Positions 31,681 to 41,098 of a stretch of 64,000 nucleotides of DNA are shown here, in pieces. A program made the translations under genes and the position numbers. Position 1 is the first letter of the stretch; each line of letters opens with the position of its first letter. The DNA lies in assembly GCA_018136815.1 (NCBI GenBank), contig CM030942.1, positions 2,317,171-2,381,170 on the forward strand, read 5' to 3'. The notes beneath the pieces were generated by a model. The model was not told where the DNA came from and did no database searches. It saw only the letters and a list, made by a program, of their open reading frames with translations. This stretch comes from Isochrysis galbana. Taxonomy: Eukaryota; Haptophyta; Isochrysidales; Isochrysidaceae.

Positions 31681-33211
31681 GAGCTGTGGAGAGAGGAGTG
31701 GAGCTGTGGCTGTGGAACGTGTGGAGGTGGGGGGGCTGATGTATGTAACATGTGAAGTACAGCCCCTCAGTGGGATGGGATGCGTGCTACCGGGGGCGGG
31801 GGAAGCACGCGACAAGGGGGCCGAGGACGAGCGGAAGCCCTCAGACGACACGTGACAGCACGGAGCGAGGACGAGGGCAGGAGGGACACGAGAAGGAGTC
31901 ACGGGTGCGCTCGAGCGACAGCGCTGAGCGTACGGAAGACACCCGAGAGACGGAGACACGCGCGGGGGGGGGGGGGAACACGCGGGAAAAGAGAGGGATG
32001 AAATGGGGCCGGCGGCTTAAGCAAAACACTCGGGGAAGAGGGAGAGAGGGGGAGCGGCGAGGCAGAGGGAACGGGGGGGGGGGGAAGCTCGGAGAAGGCG
32101 CGGGCCTTAGGCCTTAGGGGAAAAGCAGAGAAAAAAAACATCTGAAGATTCTGGGCTACACACCTACTGTTGACGGGATCCCCCTCTACTACTAACACTA
32201 ACACCGCCCTTAACTTCCCTTTCTCCACCTCTTCCCCTGCCCCCCTTAATTCCTTTTTTTTTGGTTTCCGGGGTCCGGCCTCGGTGCGCTACCTAAGGCC
32301 TGGTTCGGAGTGTGGAGTGTGGGGGCCGGGCAGGCCTTTTGAGTCGTTGCTCGTTGCCTTTGGTGTGTCTGTCCACCCGGACTCGCTTTACTCGTTTTGG
32401 TTGTGTCGGAAACGTGGTGTCGCTATTGATCCTTTTTGTCTTTGCTTCGTTGGCTTGTTCGCCTTTGTTTTTGTTTAGTTGTTTTTGGGTTCCTCGACAG
32501 CGTGTGTACCTGGCTGGGAGGGTCGTCCTGGCGCGGTCGCTTCGGCGACAGCGGCGTGTCCATGAGTCCTTCGTCCATCGCGGCGAGGGCAGCGGCAGCG
32601 AGAGCGGGCGGCGGCGCGCGCTCCATGACCCTATCGTTTTACCGATAGTTGATAGTTGGGGAAAAGCAGAGAAAAAAGTTGTTATGCCCACGCACGGCGC
32701 CCTAGCCTTTCTTTCCCCGAAATTTAAACATCACGTGTGAATATTGTTGTATACATAACTATGGACATTTCATGGCTCCATTCGATTGATATCCCATAAT
32801 TGATGGAACGACCCCTAACCACGCGACGAAACAGACGTACAACAGGCCTGCCCAGAGCCCGCGCTCCAAGCTAGGCCCTTGGCAGTGCACCTGTACCAGT
32901 AGGGCGGTCAAGCTTCATTTATATCACTAGTGCAATCATAGGACATGGTGCCTAGAGGAATTCTATTCTGCCTATGTGCATGCCTCCCAGCACAAAATAT
33001 TGATATTGATGCCTATTTGCTAGTTGGGCCACCGGGGCCAAGTGCCGGCGCCCTAAATATGGGTTTTAGACTTCTAGAAGACTCGCAGTTTGAAGAGAAC
33101 TGGTGCAATAATCACTAAACTTTACTCCGAACGCTGTGTAGAACAGAGCTGGCCTCCTTGGGGGGAGGGAAGGGGGAGGGGGGAGGGGGGAGGGGCAGGG
33201 CAGCCGCGGAG
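31681..33211. other. Intergenic DNA with repeats
   Basis: It contains G runs near 31965 and 32075. At 32901 there is one TAGGGCGGTCAAG motif related to the inverted-repeat family. At 32300-32660 there is a relative of the MERA repeat: minus-strand ATG at 32626 (MERAPPPALA), preceded at 32631-32648 by the hairpin CTATCG-N6-CGATAG. No other coding sequence is supported. Confidence 0.5.
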
Positions 33212-34636
33212 ATGGCGAGCGGCTGGGTGGGCGCCTCCGGCTGGTTCCCAGGGCACATGGCCAAAGCGACCAGGGAGCTGTCGCAGAGGCTCTCTAAGGT
33301 CGACTTCGTGATCGAGGTGCGCGATGCGAGGCTACCAGTCTCCTCAGCCGCCGCACACCTTGATGTGCTCCTCCGAGAGAGCGGCCGGCAGAACCGGCGG
33401 CTGATTGCCCTCAACAAGATGGACTTGGTGTCCGAGGCACAGCGAGAGGACATCTCGCGCCATGTGGGCGAGTCGATCAGACTCATCTCTACGCGCACCG
33501 GTGCCGGCGTCAAGGACTTGCTCGAGACCGTTGTAGCTGCTGTGAAGCAGCACTCGCCCAAGCTGGGTCAACGGACATCACTGTTGCCGACTCTGACGTC
33601 CCTACCAACACGCAGAACCAGTGATCACGATCGATCGGCCACAGCATTTGAGGCTGCTCCGGTAGGACATGATTTGATCCACACGGAGTCTGCTCGCGCA
33701 ATGCGGTTGAGCGGAGGCAGCGCACCTCGTATATATCCCGGCGGAGCACTTCCGCTGATCCTCATGGTTGTTGGAGTGCCCAATACAGGCAAATCATCGC
33801 TGATCAATGCTCTTCGAAAGGCGACGGCACCCAAGCGCGAGCGGATGCGCAAATCGACTAAGCCCGCTAAGACAGGCTCCATGCCGGGTGTCACTCGTCA
33901 CCTCTCTGGCTTCCAAGTGTGTGGCGTGCTTAGGTCATGCTTGTTGTGTGGCATCCATTTGGATCAGTGCTGCCTGGTGCTTCCTCGCGTGAGGAGCTCC
34001 TCAGAAGATCTGCCATGCTGCACACTGGTAGGGCATCATACCTCTCTGCGATGCAGCAGTCCGGTCGCTGACGCCCCTTTCTTGTTCCTGTACCCGCAGG
34101 TTTCTTGGGATCCACCCGTTTTTGTACTCGACACCCCAGGGGTGCTTGCACCACGCCTTGAGGGGGGCTGGCTAACCGCGCTCCGCCTGGGCGCCGCCGA
34201 CCTGATTGCACATTCGCGAGGGGATGATGAGGCACTGGCCACCTTTGTCCTGTACACCCTCGCTGCCCACTATCGTCACCAGCTTGATTGCTGGCCCCGG
34301 GCAGCAAATCAGGTGGAGAAACTGCTAGCGCGCAATGGAGACCTCCCCCATGTTCACGAAGAGGGGCAACTCACCCCTCTCGACTTTCGCTTACTGTTGG
34401 AGAGTAATGCGAGATTGCTGGAGGGCTGCGAGGCGCTTGGCGCAGAGCTCTTAGAGGCCGTCGCCTTAGACATGCGGCAGGTGCAACGCGGCATACCGAA
34501 CACGAGTGCGACCGCAGGCCGCCTCATGAAGCTATTGCGAGAGGGGAAATTAGGCAAGCTCTTGCTCGAGCCGCTCGATTCTCGTGCGGATCAATGGCTC
34601 ACACAGGCACGTCGTGAGCGTCATCGCCGTCCTTGA
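33212..34636 (+). CDS. MTG1/YlqF-type circularly permuted GTPase, ribosome biogenesis
   Basis: Proposed exons 33212-33916 and 34100-34636 give 413 aa. The family hallmark WFPGHMAKA is at the N-terminus. The G motifs come in permuted order: G4 NKMD (about residue 69), G1 GVPNTGKSS, G2-like PGVT, G3 DTPG. A helical C-terminal domain follows. This family assembles the large subunit of organellar (and bacterial) ribosomes, so a mitochondrial or plastid role is likely, although no clear transit peptide is visible. The intron 33917-34099 (183 nt) is inferred because its removal joins HLSGFQ to VSWDPPVFVLDTPG as the family requires. It is a multiple of three without stops. A 60-residue Ser/Arg/Ala-rich insert before G1 (about residues 118-177) is unusual; it could be lineage-specific or a further unspliced intron. 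Confidence 0.88.
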   Translation: MASGWVGASGWFPGHMAKATRELSQRLSKVDFVIEVRDARLPVSSAAAHLDVLLRESGRQNRRLIALNKMDLVSEAQREDISRHVGESIRLISTRTGAGVKDLLETVVAAVKQHSPKLGQRTSLLPTLTSLPTRRTSDHDRSATAFEAAPVGHDLIHTESARAMRLSGGSAPRIYPGGALPLILMVVGVPNTGKSSLINALRKATAPKRERMRKSTKPAKTGSMPGVTRHLSGFQVCGVLRSCLLCGIHLDQCCLVLPRVRSSSEDLPCCTLVGHHTSLRCSSPVADAPFLFLYPQVSWDPPVFVLDTPGVLAPRLEGGWLTALRLGAADLIAHSRGDDEALATFVLYTLAAHYRHQLDCWPRAANQVEKLLARNGDLPHVHEEGQLTPLDFRLLLESNARLLEGCEALGAELLEAVALDMRQVQRGIPNTSATAGRLMKLLREGKLGKLLLEPLDSRADQWLTQARRERHRRP

Positions 34637-34895
34637 TCCGTGAACGAAATTGGTAGGCGATTGGAATGCCGCCATCGGATGGTTGCATGTAGCATGTAGT
34701 GGTGTTGATGGTGTTTTTATAACGTTGCACTTGTTATCATTCACGCCCGCCTAAGTGCGTGCTACACAGCGTGCACGACGTACCAATCTAGCATGGGCGC
34801 GGGCGGTGGGTCCCTATATCCCTGACTAGCGCCCGACTCATCAACCCCTTTGCGCGACCGTGAGCCCGTGAGCTCTCCCTTGCCGGGTGTTCCCC
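34637..34895. other. Downstream flank of the MTG1-like gene
   Basis: No gene is seen. It is likely the 3' untranslated region followed by spacer. Confidence 0.4.
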
Positions 34896-35290
34896 GCTAA
34901 GCGCTAAGCACTAAGCTACTAACTAACCAGTTCTCTCGCTTTTGAAAAAAACAACTGAGCGTTAGTACCACTACTCCCACTAGCCCGGTACTATCACGAC
35001 ACCCCTCAGCGCACTTGCCCGCACGCCTTGGAGTGATGATACAGACACATACACATATATGCATCCCGACAAATCTCCCCCCTCGCAAACCCCCGGCTCC
35101 CCGGCTCCCATTTTCCATTATAACTGCTCCCCACAAGTTACAATGGGGGAAAACCCAGTGGGGCGGACCGACCTACGTCGGGCGACCCACCGGGGAAAAA
35201 CACCGGGGGGGGGGGGGACCTCTCGTTGAGAAGCAGAAGGGCCCTTACAGCTCGCGCCGCGAGCAGTCCTCGAAGAAATAAAGTCGCGTT
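34896..35290 (-). repeat. LTR-like retrotransposon sequence
   Basis: Reverse-oriented match to 14386-14705, sharing the GTACCACTACT, CTAGCCCGGTACTA, CGCACGCCTTGG, CCCGGCTCCC, CCCCACAAGTTA and CGAGCAGTCCTCGAAGAAATAAA segments. This copy is not interrupted, so it shows what transposon copy B split. Confidence 0.6.
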
Positions 35291-36153
35291 CCGTCAAAAG
35301 AGGGCCAGTTGATATTTTGTTTTCACTCAGAATGCTTGTTTTCTTTTAGGTCTCAACAATTCCTCAAGTGAGTATTATTATTACTAAGATGAGTACAAAG
35401 CTAATCACGACATACAAGGACGCGGCGCGTGCGCATAGCAACTTCCCCCCCCTCCACACACGCGGTAACCCCCAGCTACTCAGGCTGAGTTTTCATCTTC
35501 TTCGTCGTTTTTCTCACACCCTTCCTCCTCGATCCTATTGTCGATGTCGTTCTTCTGTCTTCTGTCTTCTGGCAGGCGACGATGTCGCTTGGCTGATCTT
35601 GGGTGGCGAGGTCCGTGATGCGTGCGAGGACGGCCTTCTTGTTCTCCATATAGAGTTTGCCAGCTGCTCGGTGCACTTGAATAAAAAATTTTTCCAACTG
35701 GGAAGGTGCTGGTCCGAAGTTTTTTCTTCAGTGAAGGTGCAGGTGAAGGTGAGAGTGCAGGAACTGCAGGTGCAGGTGAAGACACGGTGAACGGGGCGCG
35801 CTGGGCGGCCAGTAGCCCGCCAAGGTGGCTGTTGATCGTGCTCGCGTGGGATTGCAAGTTGAGAGCCAAAATTGATCAAGTGGTGGGGCACACCACCCAT
35901 GTTATCGGAAAAAATAAGCAGGCACCTGCACTGCACGCACACTCCTTCACTCCAACTGCGGCATCGACGCCACATACAGCTGCGGAGCCCGCGCGCGCAC
36001 ATCAAATCCCGCGCGCACACACCCGTTCTATTCAATACAAGATCCTCAAGCTGATTCATTCACTTATGCGGACATGGGAAGCGCAGCAGCGGAAGTGCAG
36101 CAGCAACACAACAGCCCCGCGCTGAACACATGAAGCCAGCGGGGGGCCCATTT
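35291..36153. other. Possible decayed coding sequence on the minus strand
   Basis: Two neighbouring minus-strand frames look protein-like but do not join. One (about 35869-35700) is Ser/Pro/Ala-rich. The other (35697-35476) reads EKFFIQVHRAAGKLYMENKK and continues hydrophilic and basic to a stop. An A/T homopolymer (near 35690) separates them and could be a frameshift. The family is not recognised; a retrotransposon Gag relic is possible. Confidence 0.25.
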
Positions 36154-37011
36154 TCAGAGGCTGGGCACGTTGTTGTCGCTGTCGCTCGAACATGCTCCCT
36201 CCGCTATTTCACCCTGCTGCGTTTCCTCGTGCTGTTCGTCCGTCTCGACTCCGGCTGATTCCAGACGCGTGCGCTCCCTGCCGATCTTGTAGAAGAAGAC
36301 AGCCAGCACTGTGCGAGCAGTGCTTGCGCCAGACCTGTGGTACATGCGAGACAGTAGCACATGGGCGTCACCAATCTCCTTGAAAACAGCGGGCGCTGCA
36401 GCGCCGGCGACGTGAAGGCTGCTTTCATCTGCTGTAAGCTTAACAACTGCCGTGAAGACCGCCGACTTTCCGTGCCGAAGATCTTGGTGGTATGTGAAGT
36501 GGGAGTGCAGGTCGTACTTGAAGAGGAAGTCAACGAAGATGAGCTGCAGGCACGTGCTGTCCTGCACCGTCGACTCCATGTGGCGAAATCCAGCGAAAGA
36601 GAGACGCCTTATGATGGACTTGTTCATGACGGTAAGGCTTATGAAGGGCTCGCATGTGGCGGTGTTGTGGTTGATCAAGGAGAGTGCTGCAGCGTTGAGC
36701 GTCAGCACACATCCCTTCTGCTTCCAGCCTTCGAAGATGGGCGCATTGACGTGTGGGTAGGGCGCGCCCCAGCCGCCACGGAGGGTGAACCCAAGCCCGT
36801 CCGTCTTCATCTGCAGCGACCCATCGTGCAGCATGCAGACGGCCCCGACGGTGTGCACGAGTGCCTGCAGCGCAGCCCTGCGAAAGGCACCATCGTCGTC
36901 CAGTGGGAGTTGGATTGTGTGACAGTCAATATTCAGAGCCTTGGTGATGCCGCCCAGCTCTCCCTCGTCCTTCAAACATGCTACCAAGAATTCATCGTTG
37001 GCTACCTTCAT
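36154..37011 (-). CDS. Hypothetical protein, possibly a 2OG-Fe(II) oxygenase-like fold
   Basis: From the ATG at 37011 this reads 285 aa to a stop at 36154. The frame stays open upstream to about 37173 without an earlier ATG. The central and C-terminal part, HSHFTYHQDLRHGKSAVFTA, then LTADESSLHVAGA, then LLSRMYHRSGASTARTVLAVFFYK, has an HxD-like pair, a later His and a following Arg. These are spaced as in double-stranded beta-helix 2OG-Fe(II) dioxygenases. That is a motif-level resemblance only. The tail is acidic. Upstream, in another frame (37523-37012), lies an Arg-rich repeat unit found twice, so the true 5' end may be frameshifted or joined through an unrecognised intron. A transposon-associated origin is possible. 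Confidence 0.5.
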   Translation of the reverse strand: MKVANDEFLVACLKDEGELGGITKALNIDCHTIQLPLDDDGAFRRAALQALVHTVGAVCMLHDGSLQMKTDGLGFTLRGGWGAPYPHVNAPIFEGWKQKGCVLTLNAAALSLINHNTATCEPFISLTVMNKSIIRRLSFAGFRHMESTVQDSTCLQLIFVDFLFKYDLHSHFTYHQDLRHGKSAVFTAVVKLTADESSLHVAGAAAPAVFKEIGDAHVLLSRMYHRSGASTARTVLAVFFYKIGRERTRLESAGVETDEQHEETQQGEIAEGACSSDSDNNVPSL

Positions 37012-37523
37012 TTGTTCGTGCGCTTCTTCGTACTGCACGCTGCAAACCTCTCCCAGTGGCGAGCGTGCTGCAGCTGCCTGCGCAGCTGCCTCAACAGAGG
37101 TTCTGCTGCCCCGGCAGCATCCGGGCCGTTCGTCGCTGCAGCACTCTCGCAAGCTGCACCACTCCCGCAACACTGGGAATGCGTGACGCTAAGCCTTCGC
37201 CTTCTGAAGGAGCCCAGCCGGAGAGCGCCTGACTCACCATTGGTTGCCAAATCTGCGACACCACTGACTTCGGGCGCTCGACTGGCGACCTCTACGGCCT
37301 CAGCAGCATCCTCGCAGTTTGCCGCTGCAGCACTCCAGCAACCCCGGGAGTGCGCAACGCTACCCCTTCGCCGTCTGAAGGAGCCTAGGCCCGAGACATG
37401 ACCATTAATGCAAGCCGGGGCGCTCAGATGACCCGCCCGCCCGCCCCCGGGCTCTGCCGGGGTCTCTGCAGGGCCTGCTGGGACATCTTCACCTGCGTCT
37501 TCACCTGCGTCGGCGTGCGGCAT
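37012..37523 (-). repeat. Coding-like tandem repeat (LGSFRRRR units)
   Basis: Two units of about 180 nt, at roughly 37370-37390 and 37190-37210, encode LGSFRRRRGSVAHS and LGSFRRRRLSVTHS on the minus strand, each followed by an Ala/Cys-rich stretch. The frame runs from an ATG near 37523 to a stop at 37008, overlapping out of frame the start of the downstream protein. Confidence 0.45.
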
Positions 37524-39031
37524 CGGCCAGCGGCTCAGTGCAGCCGCCGATATTCCCAGTTGTAATTATTTTTTATTCTTGCACCATGGGATTCGTTTCA
37601 GCGTACGCGACCGCCGTGATGTATTCCATGCAGAGGTACACGACGGCGGCCTCGTCTCCAACCAATGTACTTGGTCTTTGGGATCCTGTCGTGCCGAGTC
37701 CGTGCAACAAGACGAAGAGACCATTCCCTCAGCAACACCAAGCAAGTTTTGTGACGCGTCTGCGGGTCACCTGGTCGGAATTGCTGCTTGTCCTAGAAAC
37801 GGGAGAAATGGCTGATACCACCCAATGGGGAGCTCTTCTACCCATGGTCCCCAGGAGCCTGGAGATGAAATGTTGCTTGGCTGCCCTCTTTGAGACCTTC
37901 AGTGACCACCAAGCTTGGTTTTGTCATCTAAGTGTCCAATCCGCTAGCCTACTGCTCCAAAAGGTCTAAAATAAAACTCCTCTGGTGCGAGCGGACGCCC
38001 GACCGAGTGCAGCACCGCATGCTGAATGTGGTAGCAAAAGTAAGCAAAGACAAGCTCCGCAGAGTTGGTCATGGGGAGAGCTAAGGTTGAATGGGATGTG
38101 GAGATGGTTTGCTTCAGGTGATGGCGGATGTCTCATAAGCTCGCCAAAGGCTATAAATAATGGAGGCATGATCGGCAGAGTCCTAGAAATCCAAGAATTT
38201 TCTAGGACGTGGTCCTAGTTTCTAGGACGGAATTTTTGTCCGTAATGGGCCCCGGATATGTGCTAGTTGGGTGTATTGTGTATTGTGTATTGGGAACTTT
38301 CTCCCGAAAAAAATCCTCAAATTTCCTCAATTCCAATTCTGAGATTGAGATGGTCATTTTTCTACCCCTAATAAAAACACTGTTTGACCGCCCTAGTACG
38401 GAGCACTGAAAAAATTAACCGGGTGGGGGGAGGGGAGGAGCCTCGGAGGAGGCGCTCGCCCGCCTCCCGTGAGCGACGGCCGTATGCCATGCGCCTCAAC
38501 CAAAGGCCGCCATCGACTATGCCATAGACCGCCATGTGCCGGGGGCGCATCACTCACCGACATGTCATTGTCTTTCGTGGGGCGGGGATGCAGTTGCCGG
38601 TACGGGAATCCTTGGCAGACTAGTTGCACTAGCCAACGATAAGGCTGATAGTCACACCCTCTTATGTCGCTAGGGACACATGGTGCGTATGTATGCAGCA
38701 ATAATATTAAGACGGCGCGCGCACGACAAGAACTGACCGTCGGCACAGAAGCTTGCTACGACAGGCCGCACCGTGGCGTCTCAAACCGACGGATGTCGAA
38801 CTGAGAGCGAGAGGCTTTACAACAGGAAGCGGGCAAAAGGTTCGAAAGTTCTAGTGCAAGGTGGCACGTGACTTGCGCCCCCGAAAATATATCAAGCCTT
38901 TCAAAGTGGTTACACGGGACAGCACTCGCAATACATGCGCGCACAACATACGTCCCTTGTCGGTCAAGGCTGTCGTGTTCATGAGCGCGAGCCACGACAC
39001 GTCGCGGCTGGCGGTTTAGCAAGTTCGACAT
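37524..39031. other. Intergenic DNA with element ends
   Basis: A TTTGACCGCCCTA terminal repeat ends at about 38395, preceded by CTAATAAAAACACTG as in 44763-44777. A degenerate internal piece of the TAGCCCGG transposon lies at about 38548-38625 (CATCACTCACCGACATGTCATTGTCTTTCGTGGGGCG). The repeated TTTCTAGGACG is at 38195-38228. A plus-strand frame at 37579-37815 is not recognised. The part next to 39031 is the 3' flank of the antenna gene. Confidence 0.45.
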
Positions 39032-39963
39032 CTAGAACGGCCCCATGATCTCACCAGCGTACGGCTTGATGAAGGAGAGGAGCGGCACGGAACCCGGGAT
39101 CTTCTCAGCGCAGTAGAAGCCGAAGACGCCGAGCATCGCTAGCCTGCCGTTGTTGATCTCAGCGCAGAGCTTCGTCTCGCGCTGCTCCGCAGAGAGGCCC
39201 TTGCTGAGGCCAAGCGGGTCAAAGAGGTTGGGCATCTTGTGGAGAGGAATGTTCTTAAACTCAGGGTACTTGCCCGGCTGCCCGCCGCGCATGTAGTGCT
39301 GCCCGCCAAACTCGCTCCACCATTCAAGGAAGCCAATGAAAAGGATGATCTGCGCCTTGGCAGCGAATGGGAGCGCATCCCACTGCTCTGGCGGCGACAA
39401 GCCAGCAGCGTACTGAGCCTGGGAGACGCCTCCACCCTGGAAGTCAAATGGGAAGTGGATGCCGTTTGACTGCACGCAGAAGCCGACGAACGCAGCCATG
39501 GCAACGCGGCCGTGCTTGATCTCGGAGTGGCGGAGGAATCCCCAAGTAGCATCATTGCCCTGCGACCAGAAGTCAGCAGTGGCGAGGCCGAGAGGGTCGT
39601 CTGCAGAGGCAGAATGGCAAGTGGAGGGGTGAGCCTGTAGGGCATGTACCAATCGGAAGGGTGCGAGAACCCTGATCGAGAAGCGTCTGATCTGTCTGGA
39701 CCAGCCGAGGCACTGCGCTGGGGGACGCCCGCGTAGGAAAGGGGAGAAAGAGGATGGGCAAGAGAATCGTGTGGAGGGGCTCGTCAGGCTCGTTGGTGGA
39801 GCATTGGACAGGCTAGGCGCTCACAGTAGCCGATGGCCGGGTTGAGCTTCTCGGCGAGCTTCTCCTTGGTGAGCATCGAGGCGGCACCGGCGCGGGCCGG
39901 CTGCACGGCGGCCGCGATCGGCGCGCTGAAGGCAAGGGGAGCGGCGGACGCGAGCGAGAGCAT
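39032..39963 (-). CDS. Fucoxanthin chlorophyll a/c-type light-harvesting protein
   Basis: Exons 39825-39963 and 39032-39600 (224-nt intron, GTGAGC donor, CTGCAG acceptor) give 235 aa. The first exon encodes a presequence-like N-terminus, MLSLASAAPLAFSAPIAAAV, with an Ala-Phe motif as expected for import into a secondary plastid. The mature part starts around NPAIGYYDPLGLATADFW. Helix 1 carries the chlorophyll-binding motif EIKHGRVAMAAFVGF and helix 3 carries EINNGRLAMLGVFGFYCAEK, with a middle hydrophobic helix (IILFIGFLEWW) between. These are the hallmarks of the FCP/LHCF-R group in thylakoid antennae. The protein binds chlorophylls and carotenoids and feeds the photosystems. Which antenna subtype it is cannot be told. 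A G-rich tract lies about 90 bp upstream. Confidence 0.93.
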
Positions 39964-40049
39964 GAGGGGGCCGACAGGAGGGGGAGGCGCGAGTGGGGGA
40001 GAGGAGTGCTTCAGCCTGGGCGAGAAGAGAGAAAAGAGCGAGACGAGTA

Positions 40050-40490
40050 AGAGGGAAGTAGAGAGGAGTGGGGGGGGGGGAGGGGGAGGGAAGAAGGGGG
40101 AGGGAGGGAGGGAGTGGACGAGTGGGGGGGAAGGGGGCGCGGTGGGGGCGGGGGGGGAGCAAATTACATCGGAGGGCGCCGAGGGCGCGGGGGGGGGGGG
40201 GGGAGGGGGGGGGGGGAGGGGGGAGGGGAGGGAGGGAGAGGGGGGAGGGGGGGGGAGGGGGAGGGGGGAGGGGGGGGGGGGGGGGAGGGGGGGGGGGGGG
40301 GGGAGGGGAGGCACGGTAGGGGGAGCTCTGGGAGAATGTGAAGAAGAGTACTTTACTCTAGATGCCCTCGGAAAGGGTCGGAGGAGGAGGGGGGGGGGGG
40401 GGGGCCTCCCCCCCCCCCCCCCCCCTCCCCCCCCCGCGCGCGCGCTCGCCTCGACCTGAGGCTGGTCGGGGGGGGGGGGGGGGGGAGTGA
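40050..40490. repeat. G-rich low-complexity tract upstream of the antenna gene
   Basis: Long GGGGAGGGGG runs span 40068-40315, and a poly-G followed by poly-C and poly-G block lies at 40389-40485. On the antenna gene's coding strand this is C/T-rich. AGTACT motifs sit just beyond, at 40346-40361 and 40578-40590. Confidence 0.9.
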
Positions 40491-41098
40491 GGTGGAGCTG
40501 ATGAAGAGGAAGACTGTGTGAAGAGGGACCCTGTCATGAAGATGTGAGATGTCCGCACAATCTAAGAAGGAATCATGTAGAGTACTCTAGAGAAGTTGCG
40601 GCGAGCTGTTCTGGATAACGTAGAGGAAGACAGACGAGAGAGAAAAATTTGGGCTTCCCGATCAACCAGAGCTTTTTTTACCCAGTCTCCCGCATGCTCT
40701 AGTGGGCGGGAAACGTCACGGTTTAGCATCAGCATCCAACCAGCAACCAAACCGTTAAGGTTCGTCTTGAAAGGGCCACATATGCCGACGTGCACCAAGC
40801 CAGAGTTTGAGTTTGATGGCTTCATGTTCTACCAGAAAAAGCTTGAGGGTACGAGTGTAGGAGGCGAGACAATGCTCACGTGACACTTGACTTGAAATCT
40901 ATCACTAGCAGCTGCACGCAAGGAGGAATGATGTCCTCTTCCAAAACGCTTGCGGCAAGGCTAAGCTAGTGACTAACGTCGCCAAACTTGAAGGGGCTAC
41001 AGCTAGTGTCCAGTGCGACGCAACGGATGCTTCTTGCCAGCTGATAGTTTAATCCTGCAAGGGCACGATCACAGCGGCATTGGCACCCCCCATTCGTC
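40491..41098. other. Intergenic DNA between the antenna and eIF2B epsilon genes
   Basis: No coding region is supported. It contains the AGTACTCTAG motif near 40580 and presumably the 3' untranslated region of eIF2B epsilon. Confidence 0.4.

Noticed and set aside
37579..37815. A plus-strand frame reading HGIRFSVRDRRDVFHAEVHD, faintly like a transposase core segment
   Set aside because: The resemblance stops after about 20 residues and no neighbouring frame continues it.
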